Positions 1 through 11,806 of a stretch of 64,000 bases of DNA are shown piece by piece. Within the stretch, counting starts at the first letter, position 1. Each line of letters opens with the position of its first letter. This DNA is from Dryocosmus kuriphilus (lineage: Eukaryota; Arthropoda; Insecta; Hymenoptera; Cynipidae). The notes beneath the pieces were generated by a model, which saw nothing but the letters and a program-made list of their open reading frames with translations, was not told where the DNA came from and did no database searches. The stretch is from NCBI GenBank assembly GCA_038277395.1, contig CM076191.1, forward strand, positions 27,662,583 to 27,726,582, given 5' to 3'. The translations under genes were made by a program, and so were the position numbers.

Positions 1-2696
1 TGGAGAGATAAAAACTTTTCAAAACATGTGTGTTAGGTAAGACGGACAAACAGTAATGAAGAAATTTTAGGTTATGAACTAAAATGGAAACCATCCTGTC
101 ACATGACTAAGAGGTAACCAAGGTAACCAGTTGGTTCAACTACAAATGATAGAGCGCGCCAAAGATATTAGGTATTTAAAAAGAAAGAAAAACAAATTTT
201 AAATTATAGAATACTATGATAACATTGATTGATATTTAATGTTTCAGTTTGAAGGTTGATAGAAGTGTCTTTGTGTTTTTTAATAAAAATTGATTCTAAA
301 ATCTTTCTTGTTTTTTTATTTTTTTCTCTAGTTAGAATTTTAATGTTATTAAAGTTAAAATCAAAAAGATGACTAAAATTCCAGGCGTGTTGGGATAAAC
401 CAGTGTTGAGATTACCGACTCTAACATCTCTTTTGTGCTCACTAATTCTTGTTTTTAATCTCCTGCCAGTCTCGCCAATGTACACTTTGTTGCAGTCTAA
501 ACATTTTATTAAATAAACAACATTAGAAAGATTTTCGGTTTTTTCTAAATCTTTTTTTATTTTATTGATGTAATTCCCTAAATTATGATCATTTTTAAAA
601 TAAACATTTATATTAAATTTTTTGAGGCCATTTCTTAATCTTTCAGATAATCCCTGGATGTAAGGTAGAGTAACTTTTAAGTCAGTTCTGTTGTAGCTTT
701 CTAACCATTTATTCTTTTTTTTTTTGGTGTGAAGAAACATTGTAGATTTCATGGACCCTTTCTTTAATTATACTTTCAATTAGAGGTAGAGGGTAGTTAT
801 TTTGTAAAAGAGTAACTTTAAGATGATCCAAATTGTTTTTTCTAAAATTTATGTCACTAAGTTTAATGCACCTGTCAATTAAACATTTAATTAAACCAAT
901 TTTTTGACTAAATTGGTGATGAGAGTCAAAATTTAAATATTTACCAGAACAAGTTGGTTTTTTGTATAAATTCGTAATTAAAGAACCTTCCTCTGTTTTT
1001 ATGATGGTTAAATCTAAGAAATTTAAAGAGTTATTATGTTCTATTTCTGAAGTAAATTGTACAGAATTTTCTATATCGTTGAAAGTATCTAGAGTTTCTT
1101 GAATTTTTTCTGTAGGAACAATTGTAAAAATGTCGTCTACGTACCTTTTGTAGAAAATTGGTTTAAAGCTTAGAAGGGATAAAGCTCGTTTTTCGATATC
1201 TTCAAGAACAAGATTAGCCGCAAGTGGAGAAAGAGGAGATCCCATTGGACAACCAGAAACTTGTTTGTAAAAATTTTGATTGAATGAAAAAACAGTGTTG
1301 TTGAAAACTATTCTGACAGCTATTAAGATTTCGTTCTTAGAAATTTTTGTGAGATTTTTATGAAGGTTAAGTTTTTCTTCAATACATTCTGAAACTAAAT
1401 CTAATGGTATATTGTCAAACATAGAAACTACGTCCAATGAAATTATGGAATAATTATTTGGAACTTTGATATTTTTTAGTTTGTTTTTGAAATCCCAACT
1501 ATCTTTTATAAAAGATTCAGTTTTTCCCGAAGTTGGTTTCAAAATTTTAGATAAATAAGTTGCTAAATTATGAGTAGGAGAACCAATGGATGAAACAATG
1601 ATTCTCCAATTTAACTCTGGCTTGTGGACCTTGGGGAGAGCATAAGCTTTTGCTACGACACTAGCATGAGTTTTTAAACTATAAGCTACTTTATCATTTA
1701 TGTAAGACTTTTTCTCCCATCTGGTTACAATTTCATTGCATTTATCTTCAATTGTAGGGACAAGACTAGTTTTTTACGTTTTTTATATAAAGTGTTATTT
1801 TTTAAAATATTTTCAACAGTTGTAATATAATCATCTTTGTTTGCGGCTACCGTTATGTTACCCTTATCTGCTTTTAAGAGAATTAAATCATTGTGATCTT
1901 TTTGAAATTTTTTAACTGTTTCTTGGATTTTGTTAGAGTAATTGAATTTATGGATTTTTTGATGATTCGAAATTAGATTAGTTACTAATTTTCTGACATT
2001 TAATTTTTTATTATCCTCATTTATGTTTTGTATACAACCTTCAATATTTGCAATGATATTGTTAACTGGAATTTTATCAGATCTATAAGGTAAACCAAAT
2101 TTTGTGCCTAATGCTAAAGTTTCAGCAATATCATCTGTAATTGTTACATTTGAAATATTTTAAAACCATTTATTAACCTTAATGTTCCGAAATTTGTTTT
2201 TTTGTTCTAAATACCGATGTTTTAATAAATTAAATTTATTAATACATTGGTCTCTTAGTATATTTTAATCTATGTAAACACATTTCTTGTGAGCTAAAAA
2301 AATTGAGAAGTGAACAATCTGTAATGTTTCTTTCAATTCGATGTTTTAAAAAATTTGAGAAATTACTCAATTCATGTATTTTTTCAATAATAGTATTAAT
2401 TTCGCAGTTTTGAATTTTTCTTTGATAAGTTAGTTTGATATTATTTAGTTTAGTTAAAGTTTTATAATTAGAGTAGTTTAAATTGTAATTGTTGGTGATG
2501 TTCTGAATGTGAGCAGGAATCAGGGATTCTTTTCTGCATTTTATCAAGAATGTGCGTTGCTCCCTCATGTTCACTAACCTTCTTTGAATATTAATCCATT
2601 GGTTAAGATCCCTTCTTGGGGCTGCTCCGAATCTTAATTCAATGAAGTCCAAATATCCCATTATGCACACAAACGTGATAGACCTTTTTCAATGTG
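1..2696 (-). mobile_element. Penelope-like element, copy A (5' part to window edge)
   Basis: Penelope-like retroelements (PLEs) encode a reverse transcriptase followed by a GIY-YIG endonuclease. Read on the minus strand from about 2696 down to 1, this copy shows an N-terminal ORF, the RT core, the GIY-YIG domain and 3' flanking sequence. It is the reverse complement of the copy at 2996-5161 over more than 2 kb. Its 3' end runs out of the window at position 1, which pairs with 5161. The order pLTR (2697-2995), ORF, 3' end is the usual PLE layout of a full copy preceded by the tail of a partial copy. Family assignment is firm; the exact boundaries are inferred from where the two copies stop matching. 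Confidence 0.9.
204..2670 (-). pseudogene. PLE polyprotein: N-terminal region, RT and GIY-YIG endonuclease, frameshifted
   Basis: The segments in order are an N-terminal piece (2670-2239, starting near MGYLDFIEL), an RT fingers region (about 2160-1543), the RT core (1542-709) and the GIY-YIG domain (752-204). The RT core shows the B'/C motifs SGCPMGSPLSPLAAN and YVDD, the catalytic aspartates. The endonuclease shows the VYIGETGRRLKTRISEHK signature. The frame breaks at 2239 (stop), at two A-runs near 1775-1795 that each have one extra base relative to copy B, and at an A-run near 715-730 between RT and endonuclease. Expected function in an intact element is target-primed reverse transcription after endonuclease nicking. 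With several breaks this copy is unlikely to be active; homopolymer assembly errors could account for some of them. Confidence 0.88.
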
Positions 2697-2995
2697 TAAA
2701 AACAATTAACTTGGAAAGCGAGGTAACCAGTTAACACTCTCTTCGATCGTTGAGCATATTTCATAAAAATAAATAAAGTAAGATTTTAGGATAAAAATCA
2801 CTTTATAAAAATTCTTTCGGTCTTACGATCTTTTTTTATTAAAAGAAGAATGACGACGTTTCAGCCCTATACTGTGGTTCTTCATCAGGTCGTAGTAAAA
2901 ACTAAAAATTAATAACAATTTTCAAATACAATAAATATTCGCAGAAAGAACATTACAAGTCGAAGAAAAAGAGTTATAAATACCTTAAAAAATTA
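2697..2995 (-). mobile_element. PLE pseudo-LTR (pLTR) of copy A
   Basis: About 300 bp that is the reverse complement of 5283-5584, the 3' end of copy B. It lies directly upstream (minus strand) of the copy A ORF, as expected for the partial tandem arrangement that creates a PLE pseudo-LTR. Homology ends at the shared word TTTTTACAC, after which copy A continues into its coding region and copy B into unrelated flank. It contains the hammerhead-like motif. Confidence 0.75.
2852..2893 (-). ncRNA. Hammerhead-ribozyme-like motif in PLE pLTR (copy A)
   Basis: On the minus strand the sequence reads CTGATGA, then a short stem-loop (AGAACC / GGGCT around a loop), then GAAAC and a GTC. These are the conserved boxes of a hammerhead core, and hammerheads are reported in PLE pseudo-LTRs. 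The flanking ACGAC and GTCGT are complementary and close around the core, which is not the canonical helix I/III topology, so activity is uncertain. Confidence 0.45.
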
Positions 2996-3017
2996 AATGT
3001 TTTAAAAATATTTCAAA

Positions 3018-4959
3018 TGTAACAATTACAGATGATATTGCTGAAACTTTAGCATTAGGCACAAAATTTGGTTTACCTTATAGATCTGATAAAATTCCAG
3101 TTAACAATATCATTGCAAATATTGAAGGTTGTATACAAAACATAAATGAGGATAATAAAAAATTAAATGTCAGAAAATTAGTAACTAATCTAATTTCGAA
3201 TCATCAAAAAATCCATAAATTCAATTACTCTAACAAAATCCAAGAAACAGTTAAAAAATTTCAAAAAGATCACAATGATTTAATTCTCTTAAAAGCAGAT
3301 AAGGGTAACATAACGGTAGCCGCAAACAAAAGATGATTATATTACAACTGTTGAAAATATTTTAAAAAATAACACTTTATATAAAAACGTAAAAACTAGT
3401 CTTGTCCCTACAATTGAAGATAAATGCAATGAAATTGTAACCAGATGGGAGAAAAAGTCTTACATAAATGATAAAGTAGCTTATAGTTTAAAAACTCATG
3501 CTAGTGTCGTAGCAAAAGCTTATGCTCTCCCCAAGGTCCACAAGCCAGAGTTAAATTGGAGAATCATTGTTTCATCCATTGGTTCTCCTACTCATAATTT
3601 AGCAACTTATTTATCTAAAATTTTGAAACCAACTTCGGGAAAAACTGAATCTTTTATAAAAGATAGTTGGGATTTCAAAAACAAACTAAAAAATATCAAA
3701 GTTCCAAATAATTATTCCATAATTTCATTGGACGTAGTTTCTATGTTTGACAATATACCATTAGATTTAGTTTCAGAATGTATTGAAGAAAAACTTAACC
3801 TTCATAAAAATCTCACAAAAATTTCTAAGAACGAAATCTTAATAGCTGTCAGAATAGTTTTCAACAACACTGTTTTTTCATTCAATCAAAATTTTTACAA
3901 ACAAGTTTCTGGTTGTCCAATGGGATCTCCTCTTTCTCCACTTGCGGCTAATCTTGTTCTTGAAGATATCGAAAAACGAGCTTTATCCCTTCTAAGCTTT
4001 AAACCAATTTTCTACAAAAGGTACGTAGACGACATTTTTACAATTGTTCCTACAGAAAAAATTCAAGAAACTCTAGATACTTTCAACGATATAGAAAATT
4101 CTGTACAATTTACTTCAGAAATAGAACATAATAACTCTTTAAATTTCTTAGATTTAACCATCATAAAAACAGAGGAAGGTTCTTTAATTACGAATTTATA
4201 CAAAAAACCAACTTGTTCTGGTAAATATTTAAATTTTGACTCTCATCACCAATTTAGTCAAAAAATTGGTTTAATTAAATGTTTAATTGACAGGTGCATT
4301 AAACTTAGTGACATAAATTTTAGAAAAAACAATTTGGATCATCTTAAAGTTACTCTTTTACAAAATAACTACCCTCTACCTCTAATTGAAAGTATAATTA
4401 AAGAAAGGGTCCATGAAATCTACAATGTTTCTTCACACCAAAAAAAAAAAAGAATAAATGGTTAGAAAGCTACAACAGAACTGACTTAAAAGTTACTCTA
4501 CCTTACATCCAGGGATTATCTGAAAGATTAAGAAATGGCCTCAAAAAATTTAATATAAATGTTTATTTTAAAAATGATCATAATTTAGGGAATTACATCA
4601 ATAAAATAAAAGATTTAGAAAAAACCGAAAATCTTTCTAATGTTGTTTATTTAATAAAATGTTTAGACTGCAACAAAGTGTACATTGGCGAGACTGGCAG
4701 GAGATTAAAAACAAGAATTAGTGAGCACAAAAGAGATGTTAGAGTCGGTAATCTCAACACTGGTTTATCCCAACACGCCTGGAATTTTAGTCATCTTTTT
4801 GATTTTAACTTTAATAACATTAAAATTCTAACTAGAGAAAAAAAAAAAAAAACAAGAAAGATTTTAGAATCAATTTTTATTAAAAAACACAAAGACACTT
4901 CTATCAACCTTCAAACTGAAACATTAAATATCAATCAATGTTATCATAGTATTCTATAA
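3018..4959 (+). pseudogene. PLE RT and GIY-YIG endonuclease, 5'-truncated and frameshifted
   Basis: The RT core ORF occupies 3623-4465 and the endonuclease ORF 4678-4959, with recognisable coding sequence from about 3018. RT motifs SGCPMGSPLSPLAAN and YVDD are present, as is GIY-YIG core VYIGETGRRLKTRISEHK. An extra A near 3328 breaks the frame upstream of the core, and the A-run at 4440-4452 separates RT from endonuclease. The region at 4605-4620 lacks three bases relative to copy A, an in-frame difference. It is probably inactive, since it also lacks the N-terminal coding region. Confidence 0.88.
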
Positions 4960-5383
4960 TTTAAAATTTGTTTTCTTTCTTTTTAAATACCTAATATCTT
5001 TGGCGCGCTCTATCATTTGTAGTTGAACCAACTGGTTACCTTGGTTACCTCTTAGTCATGTGACAGGATGGTTTCCATTTTAGTTCATAACCTAAAATTT
5101 CTTCATTACTGTTTGTCCGTCTTACCTAACACACATGTTTTGAAAAGTTTTTATCTCTCCAAACACTAAAAATGTGATAGTTTTTGAAAGTTGGACCCTC
5201 AACTTATGAGGTATCCAACCTTATTTTACTCATCTTTGTGAGGACAATTATGACTTGTTGTTTTTTTGATATTTGACTTCGTAATTTTTTAAGGTATTTA
5301 TAACTCTTTTTCTTCGACTTGTAATGTTCTTTCTGCGAATATTTATTGTATTTGAAAATTGTTATTAATTTTTAGTTTTTACT

Positions 5384-5425
5384 ACGACCTGATGAAGACC
5401 CACAGTATAGGGCTGAAACGTCGTC
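5384..5425 (+). ncRNA. Hammerhead-ribozyme-like motif in PLE 3' end (copy B)
   Basis: Same boxes as the minus-strand motif at 2852-2893: CTGATGA at 5389-5395, a stem AGACCC/GGGCT, GAAA at 5415-5418, and GTC just after. The one difference between copies (ACCC here, AACC there) changes the stem II pairing, and this copy pairs better. The same doubt about helix I pairing applies. Confidence 0.45.
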
Positions 5426-5584
5426 ATTCTTCTTTTAATAAAAAAAGATCGTAAGACCGAAAGAATTTTTATAAAGTGATTTTTATCCTAAAATCTTACT
5501 TTATTTATTTTTATGAAATATGCTCAACGATCGAAGAGAATGTTAACTGGTTATCTCGCTTTCCAAGTTAATTGTTTTTACACG

Positions 5585-6358
5585 GGTATTTTTCAAGTCT
5601 TACTTTTTCCCACGGGACCCATCTCATTCCTCGGAATCACAACTATACATCTTTCTGGATAGAAAGGTCTCTGAAAAAAATAAAAATTACATGAAGTTTT
5701 AAACCAGAAGATATAAAATAAAATTGAAGGCATGAAAATGGTAGCTGAAAAAGGACCATTTGAAGTTCCCCACTAAATGACAAATAATAGAGTACGAGTT
5801 AGGGGCCAAATACAGACGGTCCTCATCCAGTTGTCATTCCCGTGTTTCCAATTTAAGTATATTATTAAAATTTAAATAAAAATTTAAAAGATTTAGTTTT
5901 ATTGACAATCTATTACAATCACTAAATATTTGGAGTAAAGTGTAATTGTAAAAGTTAAACATTTTAAATACTATATTTAAATAGGTCAAAAACACCTATT
6001 TATAGGCGCATGTCAAGGTGAACTGGAGAGTCGGATAATGACATGAAATTATACGGATTCCTACGAAACCCTGAAAAGCAATTACATAGTTTGAAAACTG
6101 ATTAAGATTATAAATACAAACTAGCGCAGGCTAAAATGTTGATATCCATATGAAAAGGGCCCTTGTGGTCTTTTCTAGTTAGGAAATATTCTCACTTTTC
6201 TAAGTCAGGATCAAAATTATTATTTTCGTGATTGAAAGAGGGAGAATACTTATAGGATCTATATTGAATCTATTGATTCTATTGTCATGTCCCGGAATCA
6301 AACGAACTTGGGTATATATGTTTGAAAAAAAGTATAACATGTATACGCTTATAAAACT
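5585..6358. other. No recognisable feature
   Basis: AT-rich sequence between the PLE and the hAT element. No ORF, TIR or RNA signal was found. Confidence 0.5.
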
Positions 6359-6667
6359 CAGGGCCGGCCTTAGGGATTTCGGCAGCCCGGGCAAAGATGG
6401 AGATCAGCGCCCCCTCTCTGTATCAAAATTGATGAAATTTTTTGAGCTGGATAAAATCAATGAAATGAAAAATTTGAAAATTATTGAAGATTTTTTTATA
6501 AACAATTGCGTTAAAAAAAGTCAGAATGAAAAAAATTATACGTTTTTATGTTTTGTTGATAAGTCAAGAATTTTTATTCCACATAATATACACATACAAA
6601 ATATTATACAAAATATACAAAATATATAAAAAAAGGTACAAAATTCGGCGATATTTGAGACAATGCC

Positions 6668-9600
6668 CTAAGAAAAGTTGATCCTTCGAGCCTTTACTTG
6701 CGCGAACTCGTTAATGAGTTCAGAGAAATCCAATAATTGAGATGCTTCGTTTTCTATTGACAACATCGCAAGAGAGTTCAACCTATCGTCTGTCATGGTT
6801 GATCTCAGATATGTTTTTATTAGTTTAAGTTTCGAAAAGCTTCGCTCTGCAGTCGCAACAGAGACAGGAGTTGTCAGATTCGTAACGCGACGAATACATT
6901 AGGGAAAGTATCATCCAAATCATTCTTAACTATGAAATTTAAAACAGCTATTGGGGTTTCCGCGGTATCCGGTAGCACGTATTTTAAGTGCAGGAGCTCA
7001 TCACAGAGATCTTCGCCGTTAACATCGCTTTCATCACCGTGAGTAAGTTCTTCTTCTAATTTAGAGCATAGTTCTTTCAAACGATGCTTTTCGGGGATCT
7101 CTTTCAAATTGTACATGAATGACCATAACTTATTATGATCTTCCAGTTGTTTGAATCGTTCTTTTATTGATGCAAGTGCAATATCTAACATTGCATTAAA
7201 AAAATTCACTTTGAAATTCAGTTCTGGATCATCTACTGGTTCATCATGAGCTTCATATTCAAAATGCTTCTTTTTATTTCGCGCACGTCCTTTCTTTTCG
7301 AAACCCGGTTTTACTTCCAAATCTTCCGCAATTTCTTTCGCAGTTATCAATGCGCTTTCGAAACCTGAATTGCGGTAGTCTTCCAAATATTTCTGACTCG
7401 ATTCTAACACTTTTGGTTGCTACTAACAGATCCGCGGAAGAGTTCTGCATCGATTTGCTAAAAACATTTACTTGAAACAGTATGTCATACCAGACAACTA
7501 TTGCTACAATGAATTCAAACTCAGTGATTTGAAGAGCAAGTGTACGAGCTTCATGGCGTACGTCGGAATCACTCTCATTATCGTCAGAAAGGGATATCAA
7601 AGCTGCTCTTATGTTTTTCAAGTCATACCTGAATGGCTTCACGCTATCTTTCCTACTCTCCCAACGAGTAATACATAGAGGTTTCAATGTCAAACACACG
7701 TAAGCACGCAAAACTTCCCAACGTTGCGTTGACCCAGAAAATAATACGTAAACGCGTTGAATCGTACCAAAGAGTGTAACAGATTCATTGCACGATTTCG
7801 CTGCATCCCCGATTACTAAATTGGCATTATGATTCCCGCATGGAAGATAACGTGCTCTCGGATTCATTTCAAGAATTCTTGCTTGTACCCCCTTTTCTTT
7901 ACCTTTCATATTCGAGCCATTATCGTAGGCTTGGCCACGGCAATTTTCAAGCAGGATATTATTATCACCCAATACTTTGAGAATAATCTCCATCAAATTG
8001 AAGCCAGTCGTTTTGCTGGTCACAGTCGTGAAGTTAATAAAGTGTTCTCTCACCTTTACGCAATCAGAACGCAGCTCTACAAATCTCAAAGTGAAAGACA
8101 TTTGCTCTCTACGTGATTTATCCCGTGTGCAATCAAGGATCAGAGAATAATACCTAGCAATTTTCAACTTTGACAAAATGAAGCCTAAAACTTTCGTCGA
8201 CATCAAGTCGAGAAGTTCATTTTGAATGGGTTTTCCGCAATAATGATCAGATATTTCTTTAGACATAATGCGACGTACGTGTTCTATCAGGGTCAGGTGA
8301 TAATAAATTATTGTATACCCTTTCAACATTGGAATTATTTCCTACTCCTAGATCAATCGGCACATCATCTGTAGAGGGTTGGATTCCACAGCCCACATTA
8401 AACGTGAGTTGAGGTTCTGTAGTGTTTGCTGAAGTTGAATCCATTGTGACTGCATCATCTATTGTAGACAAAAATCATTTCACGAAGATTCAGCATAATT
8501 TTCCAAAATCAAAAAGTATCTCTATCTAGTAACCGAACAATATTCAATGAAAGAATTAATGCTTTACCTTTACTATCATCACTGCAGCTCGTTTCAGATC
8601 CTTTTGCAGTTCCCTGGCCAATATTGTCAATCTTTATCTCTGAAGATTCATCTTCTCTTCTTTCGTTGTTGTTTTCTTTGTAGATTTCTCCTACGGAAGA
8701 TCCTCCATTAATTCGTTCTGAATCATGAACAGAAACAAAGAAAAATTACTTCAGATGACACGAAACATTTTAATAATTCTCAATATTATATATAATTAAA
8801 CAAATCAAATTTCGAATTTCGAAAGTCAATTCAACATTTAAGTCATCTGGTTTAAAATTAGTAACTATCTATCTAGTAACCGCACAATATTTAATTAAAG
8901 AATTAATTTTTTATCTTTACCATCATCACTGCAGCTCGTGTCAGATCCTTTTACAGTTTCCTGGCAAATATTGTCAGTCTTAATCACTGATGATTCATCT
9001 TCTTTTCTTTCGTCGTTATTTTCTTTGTTGGTTTCTCCCACGGAAGATCCACTATTCAATCGTTCTGGATCATGAACAGAACCGAAGAAAAATTATAATA
9101 ATTCTCAACAGTAGATATAATTACATAAATCAAATTTCGAAAATCAATTGAAGTGAATTAGAAGAAGTCAAAACTGACATCCACCGTGATTTAAGGAAAA
9201 AAGTGAACATTCGTTTATAATAATGATAATCATATAATAATAATGTATAATAACCAAGAAGATTAACTTTCTACCAGAAAAGATACATAAATTTTCAACA
9301 AAATACATTAATTTGCAACCAAATGATTCAATCATCAATTAAACATGATAAATTTTCAAACAAAAAAATTAATTTTTTGACAAAAAAGTAGTTGACTTCG
9401 TGACCAAACCAGATTAATTTTCAAGCTAACAGTTAAATTCTCTACCAAAAAGAAATTATTGAGGCAGATTTTTGAGTCACATAAGAGAAACAATTTTAAC
9501 CAAACTGTTGAAGTTTCAAGCCAAAAAGACAACGCAAAATTAAGGCCGACCGAATTGAAAAAACCGATCTGACCGTAGCACGGATCGAATGTCGGTTTTT

Positions 9601-9840
9601 TGTCATTCGAAGTGCGTCCAATATCGGTTCGAAATTGGATTGAATTTTTGTGCAAACTTCTCTTGTTTATACAAGATAATAAGAGTGAATTCAAGAATAT
9701 AACAAATATTTATTTCATCACTTACCGGATCCTGATAGGAATTTTTTGAAAGCACTTGCACTTTTTTGTGTTTCTTTCTCAGCCAAGAGTTTTCTTTTTC
9801 GATTCTGTGCACCGGATAATTTTTCACGCGCTAACGACAT
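6668..9840 (-). pseudogene. hAT transposase, five exons, internally deleted and frameshifted
   Basis: Exon 1 (9840-9726) starts MSLAREKLSGAQNRKRK, the typical basic N-terminus of DUF4371-type hAT proteins, and ends at a GTAAG donor in phase 1. Exons 2 (9064-8921) and 3 (8717-8568) are tandem duplicates, both phase-compatible. Exon 4 starts at 8458 and runs into the DUF4371/RNase H-like body (about 8300-6890). That body shows LDCTRDKSRREQMSFTLRF, GQAYDNGSNMKGKEKGVQAR and CGNHNANLVIGDAAK, the family landmarks. The C-terminal dimerisation region reads SVATAERSFSKLKLIKTYL and ends at 6668. Breaks: the expected TTF-type zinc-finger stretch before the body is missing near 8290, and frames shift near 7405 and 6880. 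Not functional as it stands. Confidence 0.85.
8518..9101 (-). repeat. Tandem exon duplication inside the hAT gene
   Basis: Two copies of about 230 bp (8518-8748 and 8868-9101) align over an exon plus both splice-site flanks. Each exon (150 and 144 bp) is a multiple of three with phase 1 on both sides, so either or both could be spliced in without a frame change. Both encode an acidic segment containing DESS and SCSDD. Confidence 0.75.
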
Positions 9841-10285
9841 GGTTTCGAACAAAACAAAAATAAACAAAATTTATCCTGCTCTTCACATCTTATAACTCTG
9901 TCCAAGTTCAGTAGACTAACGAGATATGAAACAGAACCAAACTGACATGAGTACAGCTCTTGCATTTTCATAAATTGGGGGTACTTGCAGGTAAATTTAG
10001 GACTAAATTCGCCAATAGAAATTCAGAAACTTGTTGCAAACTTTAGAGTGGGAACCTGATATTAATTCCGGGAAAATTCATCCATAGGTACTTCATATCT
10101 AAGCTCCATCATAAATTTTCTCAAATCCTGTTATAAACCTTGAATAAAGGTGTCTAGACCCATTAAGAGTGCGTACCTGGAAATCCTTAATAATATACAG
10201 GATGGTGTGATCTGTGATTTCGGCGCCCCCCTAGAGCTGCGCCCTGGGCGACCGCCCGGCTCGCCCAGCCCTAAGGCCGGGCCTG

Positions 10286-10954
10286 TAATATTAAAACTCG
10301 ATAAGTTTATGTGTTTTTCTCGAAAAACGATTTTTCGAAGTTACTGACATGAATCATTGTTTTTGGGCTTAAAATGTCGGGAATTTATTCAGCTAAATGT
10401 CCCTGTACGTAACTCCATATCGATCACAAAGGCCTTTTTCATGTGGGCGTCCAGAAATAAAATCTAGAACATGTAACTTTTCTCTGCATTGATTGATTGT
10501 TTTTTGATACTTTAAGCGCAAAAGCTTTCAGCATGCATAAATAGTAAAATGAATAGAAATTTTTAATCAATCACCTGAAAGCCGAAATGAATGAAATGTC
10601 GACAATGCAGTTGGGAACAAAATGGAGATGATTGTGAAAAAAAACATACAAAATTTTAAATTAAAAAGAAAATGTTTTTGGAAGTTACAATTTTTCGAAA
10701 ATTTGCAAAACACATATTTTAAAAAATGTGTTTAACTGAAGAAACATGCCATTATCTTTTCATTATAGAATAAAATTTCGTACTTTTTAAACTATCTCAA
10801 AATCCTCAATTTTAACTTTTTACAATCATTTTATCGCGTTTTTCATACAAATTTTTTTAGTCATGACGGTGGATAATGACATGTATTTGCGATTCCAAAT
10901 GAAGACATTTCAAGTTCGACATGTACAACTTTTTTTACAGTCTCATTTCAATGA
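10286..10954. other. No recognisable feature
   Basis: AT-rich, with no supported ORF or inverted repeat. Confidence 0.5.
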
Positions 10955-11255
10955 GCGGGTATTAGGTTTATGTGAATACTGACTTTCCCGGATTTGATTA
11001 AATCACCACGTTTCAAGACCTCCTGAATCCTAAAAAAAATAGTTTTGACGATGGTGTCTGTGGTCATTGTCTGTGAGCTGGATCACTTTCGAAAGAATTA
11101 TCTGATTGGATTGCGCATTGGCATAGGTACTTACTTAAGGCCTAAAAAGAAAGGAGAAGTTCGTTAACCAGCCATTTTTGACTAACGGTTCTGGTTTTGT
11201 CCATGGAAAATACTTTAAATAAATTAAAAGTTCCATTTTCCGACCAAACTATGCG
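10955..11255 (-). repeat. R1 repeat, tail module (reverse)
   Basis: Reverse complement of the R1 tail seen complete at 32690-33033. It contains the complements of GATGGATAAAAC, AACCGTTGGTCAAAA and TTAAAGAAGTGTGCCAAAGC. Degenerate and detached from any R1 head. Confidence 0.7.
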
Positions 11256-11806
11256 AGATACAAAAAAGTGTAACAAAGTAACATTATTTTCTTCTAACAT
11301 GTTTTGGTAGGATGCATATTTTGCCTTCACAATTCCAATCGAGTTTCGTGAATCCCTCTTACTCCTATCTGCGTCAATGATACGTGGGAACTGCATACGA
11401 ATATATTACTTATAAACTTTCGAATTCTGATAGAAATACACTTCATAATTAACTAAGAAATTCTTTTTACAAACGAGTCATCATCCATTCATTTCCATTA
11501 ATTACCTTTCACTTATTAAATACATAAAGCCTATCAGCTTATCTTAGAATTATATTATGAATAAAGTATCACAAAACGACGAAATAAATACTGTATATAC
11601 CGCAGGAATAAGTCATTCCGTACATTGCCCAAAGTGGAATGGGCATTCATTCCGCAAAATCCGGAGTGACGCATTATTTCGGACTTTGCCCACGACGCTT
11701 GGGCAATCTGAGGTTTGACCGGTCAATCCTAGTTTTGCCCGCACTCCGGTCTTTGCTAGATAGTGATTTTGCGTTATGAAGCATGGTACATTTTCATAAT
11801 AAAAAA
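11256..11806. other. Unannotated spacer with short GC-rich inverted words
   Basis: No gene. The segment 11600-11760 holds repeated ATTCCG/GCCCA(A) words in both orientations, possibly a worn foldback element. Confidence 0.35.

Larger units (their letters stand above)
1..5161. repeat. 5-kb inverted repeat formed by two head-to-head PLE copies
   Basis: Positions 1-2160 are the reverse complement of about 3002-5161. The spacer 2161-3001 holds the 5' part unique to copy A plus its pLTR. The arms differ by scattered indels in A-runs and few substitutions, so the copies are young or the arms have been homogenised. Head-to-head arrangement is common for PLEs. Confidence 0.9.
2996..5584 (+). mobile_element. 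Penelope-like element, copy B (5'-truncated, inverted)
   Basis: Plus-strand copy that begins inside the RT fingers region, lacks the N-terminal ORF of copy A, and continues through RT, endonuclease and a complete 3' end to about 5584. The 3' region after 5161 is not represented at the left window edge. The 5' truncation is typical of target-primed retroelements. Confidence 0.88.
6359..10285 (-). mobile_element. hAT transposon (DUF4371 / ZMYM-type transposase), decayed
   Basis: The left end starts CAGGGCCGGCCTTAGGG, and the right end is its imperfect complement, CCCTAAGGCCGGGCCTG. CAGG-type ends and the internal transposase identify hAT. The flanking 8-mers (ATAAAACT left, TAATATTA right) do not match, so the target duplication is lost or the ends are slightly misplaced. 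Length about 3.9 kb, with the transposase on the minus strand and introns retained. Confidence 0.85.

Noticed and set aside
9356..9694. 112-codon minus ORF in the hAT element
   Set aside because: Lies in an intron of the transposase model and is made of degenerate repeat sequence.
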